NCBI RefSeq assembly: GCF_014596975.1
Contig: NZ_JACVXD010000001.1
Span: 180,916 to 244,915, forward strand
DNA length: 64,000 bases
From: Aestuariibaculum marinum
Lineage (GTDB): Bacteria > Bacteroidota > Bacteroidia > Flavobacteriales > Flavobacteriaceae
Direction: 5' to 3'
Shown: positions 11,601 to 19,881 of the stretch, piece after piece
Position numbering within the stretch: position 1 is the stretch's first letter
How the letters are laid out: every line of letters begins with the position of its first letter
Notes under the pieces: generated by a model
Told to the model about the DNA's origin: nothing
Seen by the model: only the letters and a program-made list of their open reading frames with translations
Databases searched by the model: none
Position numbers and translations under genes: made by a program

Positions 11601-14600
11601 TAGCTGAAGGCACTTACACTATACAGGTAAGAGATAGTAAAAGTTGTGAGTCTCTTCCTGTTGATGTACCGGTTGATGCCCCTGATGTAGTTGTAGCTGA
11701 TGCACAAGTTACAACAACGTTAAGTTGTGGAGAAGGAAATGCAACGTCCCCAGCAGAAGTTACCGTAACAGCAACCGGAGGTTCAGGTTCTTATTTATAT
11801 AGTTTTGATGGAGGTTTAAATTATTCAACATCAAATACATATAGAACGTATAATCCAGGAACAGTAACAGCTTTGGTGAAAGATACCAACGGTTGTACTG
11901 CCGCAAGTTCTGCAACTACAGATATTGAACCATTAAGTGTTCCTACGGATTTAGATTTTGTTCCAACAGATATAACCTGTATAACAACGACGGCTTCAGT
12001 TACCTTAACGGCAACTAATGGTGTAGCACCATTGAAATACAGTATTATTTCACCAGCATCCGAAACTACAAATATTTCAGGTGAAGATTCAGGTGAGTTT
12101 ACAGGATTATTGCCAGGAACTTATGTATTTACAGTTACCGACGCAAATGGATGTTCTTACACAGAAGCTTATACAATTAACCCTGTAACGAATATTACAG
12201 TTTCAGGTCAGTTAATAAATGATGTCTTATGTACAGGTAGTTCTGATGGGGCTGTAGAGTTTATCGTTGGTAATTTCTCAGGAACTTACAGTTATACCAT
12301 TAATGGAGGAACAGCAATTACAGGACAAACTAATACAACGATTGGTATCACTGGAGTTTCAGCTGGAGATCAAACTATTATAGTGACTGATGATGTTACA
12401 GGTTGTACAGATACCATTTCAGTAACAGTAGGAGAGCCAACGGCAGTAGCCTTAGCTGAAATAGATAATATTAATGCAAATTGTAATTTCGGTGCGCAAG
12501 TAACAGTCGAAGCAACAGGAGGTACATTGCCTTACGAGTATGCATTTATTATTAATGGTTCTGCTCCAATTGATGCAGATTATAGCAATAGTGCATCTGC
12601 AGTTTTAGATCCAACAATAAGTACAGATTGGGATGTTTGGGTAAGAGATGCGAATGGGTGTACAGATATGATTGATGTCACTATTATAACCGACCCGCTA
12701 CCAACAGTGACAGTACCAACTATTTCAGATAATCAATGTAATTTAAATGGAGATCCGTTTACATTTACAGTAACTAATCCAACAGGAATAGAGCCATTTA
12801 GTTATTCTATTGGTGCTGGATTCCAAACCAGTCCAACGTTTACGGTGTCTACACCTGGTACTTATCAAGTAACGGTTAAAGATGGAAATGGATGTACAAT
12901 AACAATGCCTACACCAATTGAAATTTATCCAACTTTAGATTTAAATGTTGCTGTAACGACATTACCAAGTTGTGATACTGCAGATGGAGTGATTACTGTA
13001 ACAGGAGCGGGAGGTTCAGGAAATTACAGCTATGCTATCGATTATGCAGGAGCGACTGTTTCTGGAAATGAAATTTCAGGTATTCCTTCAGGTTCGTATA
13101 CAGTTACAATCACTGATGTGGATACGGGATGTACTAATACAGCACCTATTACTTTAGATGCGCCGACACCAGTTACCTTTACACCAATACCAACCGATGT
13201 AACCTGTAACGGAGGTAGTGATGGAATGATTACAGTTGATTTACCATCAACTAACGATAACCCGATCTATACATACGAGATTATAGCTCCAATTACGGTT
13301 GGACCTCAAACTTCAAATGTATTTACAGGATTAGCACCAGAAACTTATACTGTTCGTGTAACTTCAGGAAGAAATTGTATCGCTGAACAAGATGTTGTTA
13401 TTGGTGAACCAGATGCTATTGTAGTACCAAATCCTACAGTGGTAGAGTATACTTGTGCTCCGGATACTAATGCAGCAAACTTTGCTTCAATTACAGTTTC
13501 GGGTGTTACGGGTGGTTCTAACAATTATGGGATTTATGAATTCTATAGAGATGGAGCTTTAGTTCAGTCTGGTGCAAATAATGTGTATAATGAAGCCGAT
13601 TTCTCTGGCGGAAATTACACCATCAATGTATACGACGAAAATGGATGTTCTGGAACAACAACTGCAATTATTGCGCCTTATATAGAATTAGAGGACATCA
13701 ATATCGCAATTGATAATGCAATCACTTGTGTTAACGATGAAGATATTACAGTATCGGCAACAACTACTGGAACAGCAAATTTACAATATACTGTTGAAGG
13801 TGTTGATGTGTCATACAACCAAACGAATACAATAGGAATCTTTACAGGTTTAGCAGTAGGTAACTACATTATTACTGTTGAAAACTTAGATACAGGATGT
13901 AGTTTACAAACCGTACACTATGTAATTGATCCTAATACGTTTGAATTAGATATTGAAAGTATTACCGATGTAACCTGTTTTAGTGATAACGACGGAAGTG
14001 TAACCTTAACCTTAGTAGATCGTGTACCAACACCAACCGATGAAGCTGGTCCGTTTACTTATGATGTGTTAGATGCTTCAGGAGCTTCAGTACAAACGGG
14101 AGCTTCGGCTAATGCAGGTCCGTTAACCATTACTGGATTAGTATCAGGAACGTATACCATTAATGCGACATTAACTAATGCACCTTTCTGTACCGTGTCA
14201 ACAAATGTGACCATTACAGCTCCGACTGCACCATTAGAAATACAAACGTCTCACACCGATATTACATGTATTGGTGCGGATGGAACGATTTCTGCGAGTG
14301 GTTCTGGTGGATGGCCTGGTGATTATGAGTATCAGTTAGAGTTAGGTGGAACTGTCGTTTCAGCGTTCAGCAGCACCTATTATTTCGAAGGGTTATCAGC
14401 TGGAATTTATACAGTAAGCGTAAGAGATAGTCAAGGGTGTATTGCTTCGGAAACAGTTGAGTTAATCGATCCGCTACCAATAGATGCAACGGTTACACCA
14501 AGTACAACTATGTTATCTTGTTTTGATGATAGAACAGCAAGCATTACAGTAACCAATGTCTTAGGTGGTCAGGGAGGCAATTATACATATACCTTAAATG

Positions 14601-16480
14601 CCTTATCACCTGTTGTAAGTTCGTCAGGACCTCAAACATCTAACGTGTTTACAGGTTTAGGAGCAGGAACGTATAACGTGACTGTTTCAGATGGATTTAC
14701 TTGTGAAACTATTTTTGCAGATATCGTTATTGCTCAACCAGAACAAATGGAGGCTAGCTTAGTGAAAGCTTCTGCACAAACGTGTACGGTTGATGCCACA
14801 TTAACATTAAGTGCAACGGGTGGAACAGGAACTTATGAATATAGTTCAGATGAATCATTTGCAACAGTATTAGGTTCATTTACCACAGAGACAACATTCT
14901 CTGTGGCTCCGGGAACCTATCAATATTATGTGAGAGATGCTAACGGATGTACTTCTGTGGTATCAAACGATATTGTAGTTGAAGAACTTCCTGAATTGAT
15001 AGTAAATTTAGATACAACTAATGCAACGATTAATTGTGCAGGAGATACTACCGGAGTTATTGTAGCAGAAGCGACAGGTGGTTTAGGAAACTATGTGTAC
15101 ACGCTACAAGACGCTGCGGGTAATGACATTCTAACAGCGGTTCAGGATACTCCTGGAGTATTCACCGAATTACCTATTGGAACCTATCAAGTGCATGTAG
15201 AAAGTGGAGATTGTTTAGCGACATCAGCGCAGGTTGTTATTACGGAACCTAATTTACCATTAGAAGTTGAGTTCGATGTTACCGATGTAACCTGTAATGG
15301 TAGTAACGATGGTATTTTAGAAATCACAGCAACTGGAGGAAGTGGTATCATCAAGTATGCGATTTCACCACAAATGAATCAGTTCTTTGATGAACCAATT
15401 TTCGATAATCTTGCGCCTGGTGATTACCAAGGTTTAGTTCAGGATCAGTTAGGTTGTTATGTGTTATTCGATTTTACAATTGCGCAACCAGATCCTCAGT
15501 TTGTAACTATTGTACCTAATTCATTAATTCCGGTATTATGTGATGGTGATATGAATGGAGAATTCAGTATCGAAATTACAGGAGGTACACAACCTTATAG
15601 TGTGGCTCTAGATGATATCAACGGCGAGTATGTTCAAGGAGCTGATAGGCAAACACTATTTACATTCTCTAACTTATCTGGTGAAGATCATGTTGTTTAT
15701 GTAACCGATAGTGAGGGATGTCAGTCGGAATGGAATATTGAATTCCCAGATCCTGTGAAAATTGATCCAGTAGCGGTATTAGAGTATGGTTGTGAAAACA
15801 ATATTTCTACCAATATGGTTACGGTTTATGTTGATGAAACCATGACAGACCCTACCCAGTTAGAATATTCATTAGATGGCGGACCTTACCAAACAAGTAA
15901 CATATTTGTAAATGTTCCAGCAGGTATTGGTCATTACATAGACGTGAGACATACTAACGGATGTACGAAGCAAACAGATTTATTTGATATTGAAGCTTAC
16001 GAACCTTTACAGTTTGCTATCCAAGAAGGAGAAACCATCAATACCATAGAAGCCATGGCAATCGGAGGTACTGGTGAATATGAGTTCTTCTTAAACGGCG
16101 AGTCTTATGGTAGTGAGAGTACATTTATTTATTATGAGTCTGGTAATTACACGGTAACTGTTGTCGATAGCAATGGTTGTACTTTGGAGGCATCAGGGTA
16201 TTTTGAATATATCGATGTTTGTATCCCTAATTACTTTACACCTAATGGCGATGGTACTTTAGACGAATGGGGACCTGGATGTACGGAACAATACAAAGAT
16301 TTAACGTTTGATATTTATGACCGTTATGGTCGAGTAGTGGCTAAATTAAAAGCCGGACAAAAATGGGATGGTAGATATAACGGCGAAGAATTACCAACGG
16401 GTGATTACTGGTTTGTTGTGAAACTTAACGATCCTAAAGACGATAGAGATTTTGTTGGACACTTTACCCTTTACAGATAA
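2672..16480 (+). CDS. sprB: SprB-like giant gliding adhesin with type B T9SS sorting domain
   Basis: This 4602-residue protein starts at the ATG at 2672, where a signal peptide begins (MKKTTYLKTT, hydrophobic core, cleavage after GIAQ). An upstream in-frame ATG at 2618 would bury that signal. Visible regions are: a non-repetitive N-terminal domain (residues ~24-360, with FAGLYWSA), a DUF11-type domain (~364-510), Ig-like segments, then about 40 SprB-type modules. Each module ends in a strand like VRDANGC, VTDANGC or IKDDNGC and usually contains a GGxxPYxYS core. A foreign ~190-residue domain interrupts them near residues 1193-1387. Residues ~4516-4602 are a type B (gliding motility-associated) C-terminal signal with NYFTPNGDG, IYDRYGR and WDGRYNG. 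SprB moves along the cell surface during gliding in F. johnsoniae; there it is about 6500 residues, so this one is shorter. sprF follows directly. That this protein itself drives gliding is inferred. Confidence 0.85.
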   Translation: MKKTTYLKTTLVVLFLLLSYCGIAQTYKAFSVREKVDVRGSMLVIGNNILGQNDNDFYDDKANNQDFNMQYIDIDSDASTFSSSSADLILSDHQDGSSTDCYRVVFAGLYWSAMLKDDETRSSISNVKLKLPNSSTYTDISGEIVYDAIVNPISAFNNEPANTPYACFADVTDILSSLGDIEGTYTLANVVSSEGTNNSTGLSAGWSLIVIYEDPVLHTKSFTLFDGFSHLYKGHQETIPVTGFRTPSMGDIDLQFAYGALDGDKTQKANKLEINGKEVSTPLRGPANNFFNSVVENTNGVSHPRNPEGDNTLGYDTGFLEILHANPEYIDNDVTSADFRLQVANGQADPIYAFFSAFAVDIFSPDIELIKTVVDTGGDDIDGDDVYLGQQLFYEISYQSVGNDNVTNFTIKDVLPDNIVFDPADVDLTNAGGATIQSYDPVTRTIVFAIPDGSVEVNDPQFTIRIPVRIVPNCYDLSQACSNEIKNQAFGTYTGVISGTVVVDEGSFATEECLGVPGSTNFLVDISNCTFEKTEILCGESVVLTAADGYDSYSWSTDPSGTPVVGTGQTYTATGTGTYYVQNTTSSTCISIQETINVIPYGNTITNPIIPYADLLPICPNDGKVLPYIFLCGANDVRNIQTGISDAVSISWQQLDESSCDEMLVDDCANENESCTWNEVGSGPDFLVDDAGQFRIVINYPGGCFSIFYFNVYQNLLDPTITAKDIICTTPGQVTVGGVPSGYEYSLDPSGPWQSSNVFEINTPDYYTVYIRQVEVETNPCIFQTPSIYVRNREADVTEFVTQPTCNGDKGTIKLAVNDALPQYSYSLSLNGTVINSVGPIMDSDYTFDNLNPGTYTYNITTDDGCVFTGDIEIINPPVLTVTSAITKALTCTDGEITVYPVGGTPPYQYYVNGNTISQDSPVIAAPTPGTYDITVIDFNGCSASTTQTIEGILPPEFTVEQINILCNGENSGSITFSVTNANGYSISYSIDNGNTFTSNPEFYNLTAGIYQTLIEYTLDGEECFSVTEDIVITETDYPLSASAGVSQLAGCGPNGEGRVRVTNPTGGTPPYEYSFDNQASWTSDNEAWVAPGTYTIYMRDANGCIYAMPGIIIDPEPVPPSISISDVDYNCDGTGNTTVVVNNTGSDSYSYGYLLDGVENPNLADPQTFLNVSEGSHTISVTYKLETVPTYSNLLFESFGSGGDVTSPGINPNFCFERQVEATKCNGDRLFGNGEYTVTNELRNNPYSGWWSPRDHTTGSIPGRFLAVDAGFAIPDNAVVYRKPITDIIPNQPIQVRFFATNLLKVGNTQPDASLTVELQDSNGVALSSQSIGGIPKTNGWVEFNETIDPGNNTALDFVLRLEIAQVNGIDFAVDDIEVYQLPVTCITQEDFPFIIESGQAFSAGIVSTSNVSCASAGDGSITIAAQNFDETNGYQYSIDGGSTWITTTTSPLTISNLTEGTYDIVVRYDASSDGVCDATLQAEITAPTSLSVSATTTPVTCLDGSTVTVTATGGTAAYTYELVDATSNVTPFPATGILTNVAAGDYTIRATDANGCTATTTISLTAPTAPTASIVNADYCYDTANGATLEVAASGGQTPYEYSVNGGAFQSSPVFSDLTPGDYEFIVRDAYGCESALIAETIAAQVNISAEITKELDCTVSPDAVISGTISEGYSPYTVTLIQGSGTVNLSGNTFTLTTGVAGTYQFQVTDANGCTAVSNVITVNPIENPTATTTVVNALCNGSSDGSVQIVPSGGVGPYTFNFNGLGFSTTSLYTGLAAGTYNYQVQDANECTFDGTVTITEPSILDITASATAFSCDDNNIAESSTVTIVVPTTGTAPYTYSFNGSAYTASNTFEVNDNGSDQTITYSVQDANGCTADGSLTISALNPPTDLDFSATTVTCDNETASITITATNGVGTLEYETIAPSQEIIGKQSSNVFSDLEPGTYIFRVTDANGCYYTESFVVPPVTPIAMTALKLRDVLCFGGNDGAAQFEVFNATNFTYTVTGGTATVTGSVINLTDLAAGTYSVTVTDTDTGCTATESVTINEPTAAVSATALATNITCNISESQITITATGGTPNYSYAAVAQGTTVTDFDYGSSNVITVDTAIDGLVFDVYIKDQNNCTLPTPIVVNIEQDELPTVTAPTVDNQCDVSSGFTFEVNATGVTPLSYSINGGTSYQSSPIFTVNAAGNYTVTVRDANGCIVTADTSTDVFEPITVDVLLTKDLTCSTPAEATIEGTISGGNAPYNVTFIQGSGTINVSGNTFDLSTSTFGDYQFLITDANGCTQQTGVITVTEPITVTASVTSGDPSCNGDLQGYIQLTALTGEAPYQYSIDDGVTFVDSNIFTEVAGGTYDYVVRDSKGCEATGQVTIVEPPVIDFNLAKLDITCDTSGGGTSLGEITVENVSGGTLPLTYYITNNFGDVIAGNPYSASAREDYTFEIINYGIYTINVVDANGCNLEKQITIASPPEDLEIDVTTVSSDCTNGGTATVEALSSVSGSEYEFAILEFNTVPYASAGSWLDPDVVGGNIRTFTNLTPGVVYTFVVHDKTTGCYFVKAADTPILSASPLTSVVTPNNISCVGAADGSVTFTIDNFDSLTTSVDYEIFRAYSNVSVIASTNVSVTPGTPETITAPIPGSLSIGQYYIVFTENGTGSFDGCESASEIFEIKESSVALEFQAQVLKNENCNELGVLRATGSFGTTPYQYQVVVAGGSLNDADWVSTNIFERAEGLYDVHVRDAYGCVVTEANVQIIKDAEPIIDPVAQDCWNGEPFTVTLDGTTFNGNRTYNVNGGAYQTSADFTISAAGTYTFNIKDDNGCIDPTTLVVNPPVVLDAILSLDLTCDDDAVINLSASGGSGTYTYEILSPVSAVGNISGATSGIFTGLNEAGTYIFRVTDDQGCEAVSNPVEVTPTTTPTLTTQVFDVTCNGGADGSIIVTAANGISPYEYRKSDDGGSTWDAWQTSNVFDGLAEGTYTIQVRDSKSCESLPVDVPVDAPDVVVADAQVTTTLSCGEGNATSPAEVTVTATGGSGSYLYSFDGGLNYSTSNTYRTYNPGTVTALVKDTNGCTAASSATTDIEPLSVPTDLDFVPTDITCITTTASVTLTATNGVAPLKYSIISPASETTNISGEDSGEFTGLLPGTYVFTVTDANGCSYTEAYTINPVTNITVSGQLINDVLCTGSSDGAVEFIVGNFSGTYSYTINGGTAITGQTNTTIGITGVSAGDQTIIVTDDVTGCTDTISVTVGEPTAVALAEIDNINANCNFGAQVTVEATGGTLPYEYAFIINGSAPIDADYSNSASAVLDPTISTDWDVWVRDANGCTDMIDVTIITDPLPTVTVPTISDNQCNLNGDPFTFTVTNPTGIEPFSYSIGAGFQTSPTFTVSTPGTYQVTVKDGNGCTITMPTPIEIYPTLDLNVAVTTLPSCDTADGVITVTGAGGSGNYSYAIDYAGATVSGNEISGIPSGSYTVTITDVDTGCTNTAPITLDAPTPVTFTPIPTDVTCNGGSDGMITVDLPSTNDNPIYTYEIIAPITVGPQTSNVFTGLAPETYTVRVTSGRNCIAEQDVVIGEPDAIVVPNPTVVEYTCAPDTNAANFASITVSGVTGGSNNYGIYEFYRDGALVQSGANNVYNEADFSGGNYTINVYDENGCSGTTTAIIAPYIELEDINIAIDNAITCVNDEDITVSATTTGTANLQYTVEGVDVSYNQTNTIGIFTGLAVGNYIITVENLDTGCSLQTVHYVIDPNTFELDIESITDVTCFSDNDGSVTLTLVDRVPTPTDEAGPFTYDVLDASGASVQTGASANAGPLTITGLVSGTYTINATLTNAPFCTVSTNVTITAPTAPLEIQTSHTDITCIGADGTISASGSGGWPGDYEYQLELGGTVVSAFSSTYYFEGLSAGIYTVSVRDSQGCIASETVELIDPLPIDATVTPSTTMLSCFDDRTASITVTNVLGGQGGNYTYTLNALSPVVSSSGPQTSNVFTGLGAGTYNVTVSDGFTCETIFADIVIAQPEQMEASLVKASAQTCTVDATLTLSATGGTGTYEYSSDESFATVLGSFTTETTFSVAPGTYQYYVRDANGCTSVVSNDIVVEELPELIVNLDTTNATINCAGDTTGVIVAEATGGLGNYVYTLQDAAGNDILTAVQDTPGVFTELPIGTYQVHVESGDCLATSAQVVITEPNLPLEVEFDVTDVTCNGSNDGILEITATGGSGIIKYAISPQMNQFFDEPIFDNLAPGDYQGLVQDQLGCYVLFDFTIAQPDPQFVTIVPNSLIPVLCDGDMNGEFSIEITGGTQPYSVALDDINGEYVQGADRQTLFTFSNLSGEDHVVYVTDSEGCQSEWNIEFPDPVKIDPVAVLEYGCENNISTNMVTVYVDETMTDPTQLEYSLDGGPYQTSNIFVNVPAGIGHYIDVRHTNGCTKQTDLFDIEAYEPLQFAIQEGETINTIEAMAIGGTGEYEFFLNGESYGSESTFIYYESGNYTVTVVDSNGCTLEASGYFEYIDVCIPNYFTPNGDGTLDEWGPGCTEQYKDLTFDIYDRYGRVVAKLKAGQKWDGRYNGEELPTGDYWFVVKLNDPKDDRDFVGHFTLYR

Positions 16481-16514
16481 TTAGTGGTTTATGGCTGTTA
16501 ATATTAAATTTACG

Positions 16515-17495
16515 ATGATGCGAAAACTAATCATATATATCTTATTCTTGACTATAACAACCAGTTATAGTCAAGAGTTAAACCTGCCAGTGTTTACACA
16601 GTATTTGGCAGATAACAATTTTGTGGTGTCTCCAACATTTGCCGGTATTGGCGATAATTTAAAAATCAGAGCGAACGGATTAACCCAGTGGGTTGGGATT
16701 AAAGGAGCTCCCGATAACCAATCGGTGTATGCCGATTTCAGAATAGCTGATCGTTCGGGGGTTGGAGTGTCTTTTTACAATGATAAAAATGGTAATACAC
16801 TACAAACTGGAGCTAAGTTTTCATTTGCGCACCACCTTATTTTAGATTATTATTCAAAACAATATTTATCATTAGGTATTTCGTATAACATTAATAATTT
16901 CAGAATTGACATCGATAACTTTAATACGGGATATGAAAACCCTGTAGTAGATCCGTTTATTACAGATGATAGAAGAACATCGAATAATAACTTTGATGTA
17001 GGTGCATTGTATAGAAACCATGGCTTTTATTTAAGTTTTAATGTGAACAACTTATTACCTAAAAACTTTAATGAAGCGATTAGGCAAATGGAGCCACGAT
17101 TACTTTTAAACTATCAGATTTACTCCGGCTATACCTTTAGAGGGCCTAAAAAAAGTGGTTTAGAGTTTGAACCATCGGTGTTTTATCAAATGTTTAGTAG
17201 TGATAAGCGTTCAAGTACCGACCTTAACTTTAAGTTTAGAAAGTATAATAGGTATGAAGATTATTTTTGGGGTGGAATTTCTTATCGCTTCCTAAATGAT
17301 CAGTTCTTAAAGCCTTTAAATATTGGACCAATGGTAGGATTCAAAAAATCGATCTTCTATTTTGGTTATGCGTATCAGGTAACAACAAACGGACTTTCAG
17401 GCTATAACTCAGGAACGCATGTGGTAACCATAGGATTAGAATTTTTACAAGGGATTAGTAACTGTCCGTGTACACAAAGTCCTGTTCATAATTAA
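16515..17495 (+). CDS. sprF: SprF, PorP/SprF-family T9SS membrane protein
   Basis: About 327 residues with a signal peptide (MMRKLIIYILFL, cleavage near SYSQ) followed by a PorP-type outer-membrane barrel: PVFTQYLADNN, SPTFAGIGDN, LTQWVGIKGAPDN and the closing GTHVVTIGLEF. An ATG at 16491 is possible but would place eight polar residues before the signal, so 16515 is preferred; 16518 is equally possible. The gene follows the SprB-like adhesin by 34 bp, the same order as F. johnsoniae sprB-sprF, where SprF is specifically needed to secrete SprB. The likely job is delivery of the upstream type B cargo to the cell surface. Confidence 0.85.
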   Translation: MMRKLIIYILFLTITTSYSQELNLPVFTQYLADNNFVVSPTFAGIGDNLKIRANGLTQWVGIKGAPDNQSVYADFRIADRSGVGVSFYNDKNGNTLQTGAKFSFAHHLILDYYSKQYLSLGISYNINNFRIDIDNFNTGYENPVVDPFITDDRRTSNNNFDVGALYRNHGFYLSFNVNNLLPKNFNEAIRQMEPRLLLNYQIYSGYTFRGPKKSGLEFEPSVFYQMFSSDKRSSTDLNFKFRKYNRYEDYFWGGISYRFLNDQFLKPLNIGPMVGFKKSIFYFGYAYQVTTNGLSGYNSGTHVVTIGLEFLQGISNCPCTQSPVHN

Positions 17496-17530
17496 AGTGA
17501 TATTTATGCTTTAAAACCAATGTGTTGTAT

Positions 17531-17538
17531 TATTTTTG
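17531..17538 (+). promoter_or_regulatory. Putative -7 box (TATTTTTG)
   Basis: Matches the Bacteroidota -7 consensus TAnnTTTG, 78 bp upstream of the MFS gene. No clear -33 TTG is seen at the usual distance, and the palindrome at 17561 would fall in the leader. Confidence 0.3.
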
Positions 17539-17560
17539 CAACTTCAAAATATTAATATTT

Positions 17561-17596
17561 AGTAAACCTCAGTTTAAAACTGAGGTTTACTTTTAT
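17561..17596 (+). terminator. Near-perfect palindrome, probable terminator of the sprB-sprF operon
   Basis: AGTAAACCTCAGTTT (17561-17575) is followed after one base by its exact reverse complement (17577-17591), then TTTAT. As RNA this would form a stem of about 13 bp with a small loop. It lies between sprF and the MFS gene. Confidence 0.6.
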
Positions 17597-17615
17597 AATA
17601 AATTGGTAAGTAAAA

Positions 17616-18758
17616 ATGGAATTGAGAGCTAAACAACGCATTGCTTTAAGTATTTATTTCTTTTTATCAGGTATTTGTTTTGCGACCTGGGCATCACGCA
17701 TACCAACTATTAAAACATTTTTCGACCTAAACGATGCACAGTTAGGAACGATATTAATTGCTATGCCAGTGAGTTCGTTAATAGGCTTGCCAATTTCAGG
17801 TTGGTTAGTATCAAAGTTTGATAGTCGTATTCCTTTAATTTTTGCTTTTACCTTTTTCTCAATCAGTTTGGCATCTATTGGATTTGCAACGTCAACCTTT
17901 GCTTTAGTGTGTTCGATTTCTGGTTTTGCTTTTTGCTTAAGAATATTAAATATATCTATTAATACGCAATCCATAACGCTTCAAAAAAAATACGAGAAAA
18001 GGGTAGTAGGGGCTTTTCATGGGCTTTGGAGTTTAGGAGGAGTTGTTGGCGTTGGCATTTCAACACTTATGGTGACATTAGAAATTCCGATCCAGATGCA
18101 TATGTTAAGTATTGCTGTATTTGGTTTACTAGTGGCTTTATTAACCTTTAAGTTTACCGTTAAAAATGATAAATCTCCTTCCGGAAATAGATTAATTATT
18201 AGTAAACCAGACCCTTATATAATGAGTTTGGGAATATTAATCTTTTTCGGAGCCGTTTGTGAAGGTGGTATGTTCGATTGGAGTGGTGTCTTTTTTAAAG
18301 AAGTTTTACATGAAGAAGTCTTTACGTATGGATATTTAATTTTTATGACAACTATGGCATTGTCTCGTTTTTTTTCTGATAAGCTAGTCAACGTTATTGG
18401 CATTTTAAAGACTTATATTTTAAGCGGATCGTTAATTGCGGTTGGTATACTTATGGCAGTTGTTTTTAAAACCTTCTGGATGGCCTTAGCAGGTTTTTTC
18501 TTAGTAGGGTTTGGTACTGCAGCTATATTCCCAGTGACTATGTCTTTGGCAGGAACTTCTAAAAAATATTCTCCAGGAATGGCAATTTCAATAATAACCA
18601 CCTACGCTATTTTAGGCATGCTTATAGGTCCGCCGTTAATTGGTTACCTCGCACATGCCTTTAATTTAGAAAACGCATTTTTCCTGTTTGTATTCATCGG
18701 AATTCTATTTATCCCTGTAGCGTTTAAAATGATGAAATACCAAATGAAGCAGGATTAA
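17616..18758 (+). CDS. MFS transporter
   Basis: A 380-residue integral membrane protein with about 12 hydrophobic segments and the YbjJ-like MFS signature FATWASRIPTIK near residues 22-33. A second conserved spot is the helix containing GAFHGLWSLGG in the middle of the N-terminal half. The central loop is short and charged (NDKSPSGNR). Family knowledge places it in the inner membrane as a secondary transporter; the substrate cannot be told from sequence. It ends immediately before the stop codon of the convergent glutaminyl cyclase gene, with no intergenic base. No operon partner is seen. Confidence 0.85.
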   Translation: MELRAKQRIALSIYFFLSGICFATWASRIPTIKTFFDLNDAQLGTILIAMPVSSLIGLPISGWLVSKFDSRIPLIFAFTFFSISLASIGFATSTFALVCSISGFAFCLRILNISINTQSITLQKKYEKRVVGAFHGLWSLGGVVGVGISTLMVTLEIPIQMHMLSIAVFGLLVALLTFKFTVKNDKSPSGNRLIISKPDPYIMSLGILIFFGAVCEGGMFDWSGVFFKEVLHEEVFTYGYLIFMTTMALSRFFSDKLVNVIGILKTYILSGSLIAVGILMAVVFKTFWMALAGFFLVGFGTAAIFPVTMSLAGTSKKYSPGMAISIITTYAILGMLIGPPLIGYLAHAFNLENAFFLFVFIGILFIPVAFKMMKYQMKQD

Positions 18759-19793
18759 TTATTTTTCAATAATTTCTACTTCAAATAATTTATCCCAACG
18801 TTTTCCTGTAATAAATAGTGTTTTTGTATCTGGATTGTAAGCAATGCCATTTAATACATCTAAACCTTCGTGCTGAGTTACTTTCTTTTTTAGAGGAGAG
18901 AAATCTATCACTCCAATAACAGCGCCGTTTTTAGGATTTATAATGGCAACACCGTCTTTTTGGTAACGGTTGGCATAAATGGTGCCATTAACCCATTCAA
19001 GTTCGTTTACACCAACAATTTTACCTTTATTTGTGTATACCTCAATATGGTCGTCTTCTGTTAAGGTATCTGGGTTTAACAACCATATGTTTTCACTGCC
19101 ATCACTTTTGTAAATGGTTTTACCGTCGTTACAAAGTCCCCAGCCTTCTTTACTCTTTCCGTATTTAAAACTGCTTATTTTTTTAAATGAATTAACATCG
19201 TATACAAAACCTGTATTTTCTCTCCAGGTTAGTTGATAGATTTTATCATTCAAGATCGTTAGTCCTTCAGCAAAAAACTGATCGGCTAAATTTATATTTT
19301 TAAGTACATCTCCCGATTTATAATCGACTAATCGAAGTTTCGACTCTTTATATTGACCAGCACTTTCGTAAAGCTTGCCGTTATGAAATTCTAACCCCTG
19401 AGTATATGACGTTATATCGTGTGGATATTCATTTATAATATTATAAGTATATACTTTTGGTAATTCACTTCCTAAAATAGTAACGATAGTATTAACCGTT
19501 TGTTTGTCGCCGTTAAAATAAACGGTGGCTTCAACAGTATGCTTTCCTAATCTGTAATTTGAAAGCGTTAGGGTATTATCAATTTTATATCCGTCGAAAG
19601 TATAAGAAACCGAGTCGATAGTATGCGATTTTTTGTTTTCAAGATCTAGTTTTAGGGTCTCATTATTGGAAATATTCCCCTTTTCGGCATTAGTTTTTAT
19701 AGAAAATCCATTTTTTTTCGATCCCGTGTTAGAACCGCAGTTTACTAGTGTTGCGCTTAAAAATATGATTACTAAGTACTTGAATGTTTTCAT
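18759..19793 (-). CDS. Glutaminyl-peptide cyclotransferase (glutamine cyclotransferase) lipoprotein
   Basis: 344 residues. A lipoprotein signal ends at Cys19 (ATLVNC). Residues ~20-110 look like a beta-sandwich domain (DSVSYTFDGYKI). Residues ~120-342 match the five-bladed glutamine cyclotransferase propeller (PF05096): YTQGLEFHNGKLYESAGQY, FFAEGLTI, NELEWVNGTIYAN, and near the end HEGLDVLNGIAYNP and FITGKRW. These enzymes convert N-terminal glutamine to pyroglutamate, which fits T9SS-exported proteins exposed with N-terminal Gln in Bacteroidota. The gene is convergent with the MFS gene and divergent from the SRP RNA gene. The extra N-terminal domain is usual for flavobacterial versions. Confidence 0.85.
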   Translation of the reverse strand: MKTFKYLVIIFLSATLVNCGSNTGSKKNGFSIKTNAEKGNISNNETLKLDLENKKSHTIDSVSYTFDGYKIDNTLTLSNYRLGKHTVEATVYFNGDKQTVNTIVTILGSELPKVYTYNIINEYPHDITSYTQGLEFHNGKLYESAGQYKESKLRLVDYKSGDVLKNINLADQFFAEGLTILNDKIYQLTWRENTGFVYDVNSFKKISSFKYGKSKEGWGLCNDGKTIYKSDGSENIWLLNPDTLTEDDHIEVYTNKGKIVGVNELEWVNGTIYANRYQKDGVAIINPKNGAVIGVIDFSPLKKKVTQHEGLDVLNGIAYNPDTKTLFITGKRWDKLFEVEIIEK

Positions 19794-19847
19794 TTGAGAT
19801 GTTTAATTTAAAGCAAGATATTTATTTAAAATCAGAGTAAAAAATCA

Positions 19848-19877
19848 TTGTGAAACTTTTAAAAGATTGTATATTTG
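19848..19877 (+). promoter_or_regulatory. Promoter of the SRP RNA gene
   Basis: TTG at 19848-19850 and TATATTTG at 19870-19877 are separated by 19 bp, matching the Bacteroidota housekeeping promoter. The RNA begins about 5 bases after the -7 box. Confidence 0.65.
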
Positions 19878-19881
19878 CACC

